Of a stretch of 64,000 bases of DNA, positions 60,634-64,000 are shown one piece after another (the stretch's first letter is position 1; the number at the start of each line of letters is the position of its first letter). The notes beneath the pieces are model-generated. The model saw only the letters and a program-made list of their open reading frames with translations, did not search any database and was not told where the DNA came from. The position numbers and the translations under genes are program-made. The DNA is from Arthrobacter crystallopoietes (GTDB lineage: Bacteria > Actinomycetota > Actinomycetes > Actinomycetales > Micrococcaceae), in contig NZ_CP072014.1 of the NCBI RefSeq assembly GCF_017603825.1, forward strand, positions 4,216,001-4,280,000, written 5' to 3'.

Positions 60634-60840
60634 TCAATCCCATATGTACCCTTCGTGGATCTCGCCAAAAGGAACGCGTTGGTCAACCATTGCCTGGACG
60701 TGGTGCGACCCAGCTCCGCGGATCAGAATTCCATGGTCGCCTTCCGCCACAGACTCCAGAAATACCGGACGAATGGCGTCCGCCTCAGCGGCACTCAGTC
60801 CGGCCAAATACAGTTCGTAGGCCTCAGGAAGAGCTTTCAT
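60634..60840 (-). CDS. Small hypothetical protein
   Basis: A 68-residue protein, MKALPEAYELYLAGL at the start, with a predicted helix then a strand-rich half ending GEIHEGYIWD. No recognised family; the size and shape would suit an antitoxin or small regulator but nothing supports that directly. TTAGGA precedes the ATG closely. It lies alone between the metallo-hydrolase and HNH genes. Confidence 0.5.
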   Translation of the reverse strand: MKALPEAYELYLAGLSAAEADAIRPVFLESVAEGDHGILIRGAGSHHVQAMVDQRVPFGEIHEGYIWD

Positions 60841-61014
60841 GTCCTAAGGGTAGCCCGGGCAATGTCGGCGGTACAGGGCTTCGCGCGGTCGAGGTTCGGG
60901 CCGCCACGGGGTGACGTGGGAGGCTCCAACTGACCAACAGCCTCGATATTTCCCCTATTCAGCACCCACCGTTTTAGCATCGCCGTTCTGGTTATCCACC
61001 GCCGGACTAACCGC
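60841..61014. other. Intergenic gap upstream of the HNH gene
   Basis: No coding signal, repeat or hairpin of note was seen between the small hypothetical gene and the HNH promoter. The last part (60990-61014) is unremarkable sequence leading into the -35 box. Confidence 0.4.
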
Positions 61015-61043
61015 TTGTGGTCTCCATCACGCCCCGGTAAAAT
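61015..61043 (+). promoter_or_regulatory. Promoter of the HNH gene, leaderless
   Basis: TTGTGG at 61015-61020 and TAAAAT at 61038-61043 are separated by 17 bp. The -10 box ends seven bases before the ATG at 61051, so the transcript should begin at the start codon; there is no ribosome-binding site. Confidence 0.62.
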
Positions 61044-61050
61044 CGAATGT

Positions 61051-62730
61051 ATGTTCGAGTCAATCGTTCCAGCAGAAATGGGGCCGGTGAAACCGGTTCA
61101 CGGCGATCCGGGTGCGGTGCTGGTCCGCGGCTGGGCCGCCGAGCTCCCGGACCTGGACCAGGAGGTTTCCGAAGGGGTGCGGATTGACCGGATCACCGCG
61201 ATGGAGGACCTCAAGGCCGCCCTGGCTGCCGCGCAGGCCCGCGAGACGGAAGCGTTTGTTGCCTCCCGCCGGGAGGCCCGGGCCGCGGCCGGGATCTCCG
61301 CGGAGAAACGGGGCCGGGGACTGGCGAAGGAAGTCGGCCTGGCCCGGAAGGACTCCCCGAACCGGGGCGGTAAGCACCTGGGCCTGGCGACCGCGTTGGT
61401 CAGGGAAATGCCGTACACGTATCAGGCGCTGGCCCAGGGCCGGCTGAATGAATGGCGGGCGAGCATCCTGGTCCGCGAGACCGCCTGCCTGGCCGTGGAG
61501 GACCGGGCCGCGGTGGACCGGGAACTGTGTGCTGATCCGGGGACGCTGCAAGGGTGCGGGGATAAACGGATCGGGGCGCTGGCGAAGCAGGCCGCGCTGC
61601 GGCTGGATCCGCTCGCGGTGGTCCGCCGGGCCGCGAAAGCCGAAACCGGACGCCATGTTTCCTGCCGTCCGGCGCCGGACACCATGGCTTACGTGAGCGC
61701 CCTGCTTCCGGTGGTGCAGGGCGTGGCCGTTACCGCCGCGCTGGTCAAGGCGGCCGACCGGTTGAAGGCGCAGGGCGATGAACGCGGCCGGGGCCAGCTG
61801 ATGGCCGACATCCTCGTCGAACGCGTCACCGGCCAGCCGGCCCGGAGCCCGGCGAAAATCGAGGTGCAGCTGGTCATGACCGACCGTACCCTGTTCCAAG
61901 GCGATTCCGAGCCGGCCCACCTGGCCGGGTACGGCATCGTCCCCGCGCAATGGGCCCGCGACCTGCTCCGCACCGAGAACACCGACCACGAGAACGCGAA
62001 CGGCGGCGAGGCCGGCCCCGCCGCCGGCAACCCGATCAAAGGTGCCGCAAATGGGTCTGGCGAAGCCGTTGCCGGCTCCGCGGATGCCGGCAACGGGAAC
62101 GGCGCTACGGGGTCCGGTCCGACAGGCGCAGGCGAACCGGTACCGGTCACCGATGCTGCTGGCGCGAACGGAGACACCGGAACCGCCGGAAACACAAGGG
62201 AAGCAGGTTCGGCGACCGGGCCGCCGGGCTCCAGACGTGACCCCGGCGATGCAGGCGATGCGCCCGGGGTGGAAGTGTGGGTCCGCCGGCTGTATACAGC
62301 GCCCGGTACCGGGCAGCTGCTCGGAATGGATTCGCGGGCACGGTTGATGCCGGCCGGAATGCAGCGGGTCATCCAGGCCCGGGACCAGCTCTGCCGCACC
62401 CCCTGGTGCGACGCGCCGATCCGCCACCACGACCACGTCGTGCCCTGGCGCAACGCCGGGGACACCAGCGAGATCAACGGGCAAGGCCTATGCGAAGCAT
62501 GCAACCTCGCGAAAGAAGCCGACGGCTGGCACGCCCAAACCGTCCCCGGCCCACGGCACACCGTGGAAACCACCACCCCCACCGGACACACCTACCAATC
62601 CACCGCACCAGCACTACCCGGCACACCACCGGCAACGGCAACAGAGCAACCGGACGAACTGCCCGAGCCGCTGTCAATCTTCGAACAGGCACTCGGCCAC
62701 ATCGACTTCCTCTACCGCCCCGCCGCATAA
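61051..62730 (+). CDS. DUF222/HNH endonuclease domain protein (13E12-repeat-like)
   Basis: The protein has 559 residues. The DUF222 helical domain spans residues about 20-300 (RGLAKEVGLARKDSP and WRASILVRETACL are typical). A low-complexity Gly/Ala/Asn-rich stretch follows at about 310-400. The C-terminal HNH nuclease motif is RHHDHVVPWRNAGDTSEING with the second-cysteine segment LCEACNLAKEADGW. Actinobacterial genomes, especially Micrococcaceae, carry many such genes; they are suspected selfish or mobile elements but their function is unproven. A longer in-frame start at 61015 is rejected because the promoter lies there. Confidence 0.9.
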   Translation: MFESIVPAEMGPVKPVHGDPGAVLVRGWAAELPDLDQEVSEGVRIDRITAMEDLKAALAAAQARETEAFVASRREARAAAGISAEKRGRGLAKEVGLARKDSPNRGGKHLGLATALVREMPYTYQALAQGRLNEWRASILVRETACLAVEDRAAVDRELCADPGTLQGCGDKRIGALAKQAALRLDPLAVVRRAAKAETGRHVSCRPAPDTMAYVSALLPVVQGVAVTAALVKAADRLKAQGDERGRGQLMADILVERVTGQPARSPAKIEVQLVMTDRTLFQGDSEPAHLAGYGIVPAQWARDLLRTENTDHENANGGEAGPAAGNPIKGAANGSGEAVAGSADAGNGNGATGSGPTGAGEPVPVTDAAGANGDTGTAGNTREAGSATGPPGSRRDPGDAGDAPGVEVWVRRLYTAPGTGQLLGMDSRARLMPAGMQRVIQARDQLCRTPWCDAPIRHHDHVVPWRNAGDTSEINGQGLCEACNLAKEADGWHAQTVPGPRHTVETTTPTGHTYQSTAPALPGTPPATATEQPDELPEPLSIFEQALGHIDFLYRPAA

Positions 62731-62749
62731 CAGGGAGGCAATCCCAAAC

Positions 62750-64000
62750 TCAGAGGTCGGCGAGAACCGATCCCGGGCTTTCAATAGCATCCGCTACGTA
62801 TCGGAGGAAGCCGCCGGCTGTGCCACCATCGCAAACACGATGGTCGAAGGCCAGTGTCAGCTCGGTGATTTTCCGCACCGCCAACTGTCCATCGACGACC
62901 CACGGCTTATCAATGATCCGGCCAATCCCAAGGATCGCCACTTCTGGGTAATTGATGATGGCTGCGCTGCCGTCCACTCCAAAGACCCCGTAGTTGTTCA
63001 GCGTAAAAGTTCCGCTGGTCAATTCTGCCGGAGTGGCTTTGCCTTCGCGGGCGACGGCAGTCAGTCGACGTATCTCGGCATCGAGTTCGCGTGCGCTGAG
63101 CTTGTCGGCCCTCCGGATGCTGGGAACCATTAGCCCCCGATCCGTTTGTGCTGCAAAGCCGAGGTTTACGCCGTCAAAGCCCACGATCTCATCGTTTTCT
63201 ACCCGAGTATTGAGTTCAGGGAATTTGGCCAGACCTGCAGTTACGAAACGGGCAATGAAAGCCAGGAGACCTGGCGTATTGTCTCCATCCCGCTTCTTTA
63301 GGGCAGCACGGATCTCAAGCAGCGCGGTGGCATCCACATCCACCCATACTGTGGCTTCCGGAATCTCCCGCCGGCTCTGCGCCATAGCTGCAGCTACCGT
63401 CCTCCGTACACCCTTCATAGGCGTGCGGGTAGCGATTCCAAGCCCAGTGCGTGCATCACCAGCACCGCCGCCAGCGGCAGTAGCAATGGAAGCGGCGTCG
63501 GCCGATCCCACCACCGCAGGGCTTTCGCTCAGGCCCGCAAGCGCCTCCTCAACGTCCCGTCGCAGGATCAGTCCACCGGGGCCCGAACCGTGTATCTCGG
63601 AAATACTGAGTCCACCGTCCCGGGCCAGTTTTCGCACCAGCGGTGAAATCACCTGCGGAGCCAGACCAATAGGTACCGTTCCGTTGGACGATCCCGCAGC
63701 TGCCGGAGTCCCTGGTTCACCGGCTTCGGCAGCTCGCACAGCCTGGGCTACGGCGGCCCGAGGCGCACGATCGGGCGCTGCAGCAACTGCAGGTGCTGCA
63801 GCGGGGACTGCCCGCGGCTCAGCAACAGGAGCGGCTGCCCCGACCCGCGCGCCGGCGCTCCCCTTTGGCCGACGGGTACGCTTGGCGCCACCATGGCCGC
63901 CGGGTGTTCCGTAGCCGATGAGAACGTTTCCGGATCCGCCGTCTTCTGCCTGCTCGGCCTGCTCAGCCGGGGCTTGGACGCCGGCCCGTTCCTCGTCCCG
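62750..64000 (-). CDS. Dihydrolipoamide acyltransferase (E2 of a 2-oxo acid dehydrogenase), N-terminus outside the window
   Basis: The visible 416 residues are the C-terminal part; the frame continues past the right edge. From the edge: the tail of the lipoyl domain with NVLIGYGTPGG, an Ala/Pro-rich hinge, the peripheral subunit-binding domain ISPLVRKLARDGGLSISEIHG, a second hinge, and the catalytic acyltransferase domain ending in LAFDHRVCDGGTAGGFLR with the active-site HxxxDG. This could be the branched-chain (BkdC) or pyruvate complex E2; I cannot tell which without the E1 genes. No E1/E3 genes are visible on this side of the gene. Confidence 0.9.
   Translation of the reverse strand, partial: RDEERAGVQAPAEQAEQAEDGGSGNVLIGYGTPGGHGGAKRTRRPKGSAGARVGAAAPVAEPRAVPAAAPAVAAAPDRAPRAAVAQAVRAAEAGEPGTPAAAGSSNGTVPIGLAPQVISPLVRKLARDGGLSISEIHGSGPGGLILRRDVEEALAGLSESPAVVGSADAASIATAAGGGAGDARTGLGIATRTPMKGVRRTVAAAMAQSRREIPEATVWVDVDATALLEIRAALKKRDGDNTPGLLAFIARFVTAGLAKFPELNTRVENDEIVGFDGVNLGFAAQTDRGLMVPSIRRADKLSARELDAEIRRLTAVAREGKATPAELTSGTFTLNNYGVFGVDGSAAIINYPEVAILGIGRIIDKPWVVDGQLAVRKITELTLAFDHRVCDGGTAGGFLRYVADAIESPGSVLADL

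Noticed and set aside
62041..62270. Gly/Ala/Asn-rich stretch in the HNH protein as a tandem repeat
   Set aside because: It is compositionally biased but I see no regular repeat unit; likely a disordered linker.
1..64000. CRISPR arrays, tRNA/rRNA genes, insertion sequences, prophage
   Set aside because: No direct-repeat arrays, cloverleaf-like sequences, transposase or phage structural genes were seen.

Overview
The window is 64 kb of a high-GC actinobacterial chromosome. Gene content points to a free-living Micrococcaceae-type soil organism close to Arthrobacter: menaquinone biosynthesis with MenJ and a polyprenyl synthase, FprA-type ferredoxin reductases, a Fur-catalase pair, a DUF222/HNH endonuclease, a PucR-controlled GABA cluster and an ESX-like type VII secretion locus. 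I saw no rRNA, tRNA, CRISPR array, insertion sequence or prophage. This placement comes from gene content only.

Layout. 1-9302 is mostly housekeeping: a truncated histidine phosphatase, HtpX protease, an MFS transporter, two coupled alpha/beta hydrolases, fur-katA behind a perfect 11-bp inverted repeat, an ankyrin-repeat protein with its TetR regulator behind a perfect 19-bp palindrome, and ferredoxin reductase fprA. 9446-23272 is a type VII secretion island built from two divergent operons. The minus-strand operon encodes three small WXG100/ESAT-6-like proteins, a 930-residue candidate polymorphic toxin and two partner genes. The plus-strand operon encodes a short membrane protein, EccD, a MinD/EspI-like ATPase, the three-ATPase EccC and two unknown proteins. 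EccB, EccE and mycosin were not found in the window. 23333-31826 holds RarD, a universal stress protein, and a GABA/putrescine cluster (gabT, aminobutyraldehyde dehydrogenase) with the MetPS-type transporter and a divergent PucR regulator.

31823-41884 is a long minus-strand sulfur-assimilation operon: sirohydrochlorin chelatase, ferredoxin-sulfite reductase, cysH, cysD, cysN, an SsuABC-type importer and a second fprA. It converts sulfate to sulfide, and the terminal fprA plausibly powers the ferredoxin-dependent reductase. 41959-43904 has small genes (glycolipid-binding domain, SMI1/KNR4-like, HIT hydrolase). 43608-57443 carries menaquinone genes (menF, menG, menJ, polyprenyl synthase, menD, menC), interrupted by a polar amino-acid ABC importer behind a CRP/GlxR-like site, a Tat-exported intradiol dioxygenase and a PhoX phosphatase. 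57519-64000 ends with a PAP2 phosphatase, an MFS carrier, a metallo-beta-lactamase-fold hydrolase, a DUF222/HNH protein and the C-terminal part of an E2 acyltransferase.

The most notable observations are: (i) the gene at 9446-10339 looks like a fusion of the toxin's C-terminal domain with a homologue of the adjacent 151-residue partner; (ii) the two fprA copies share a stretch of about 320 bp with only five synonymous differences, suggesting gene conversion; (iii) the secretion locus is minimal, with an EccB-like stub and a possible 26-codon coupled ORF; and (iv) several clear palindromic operators.
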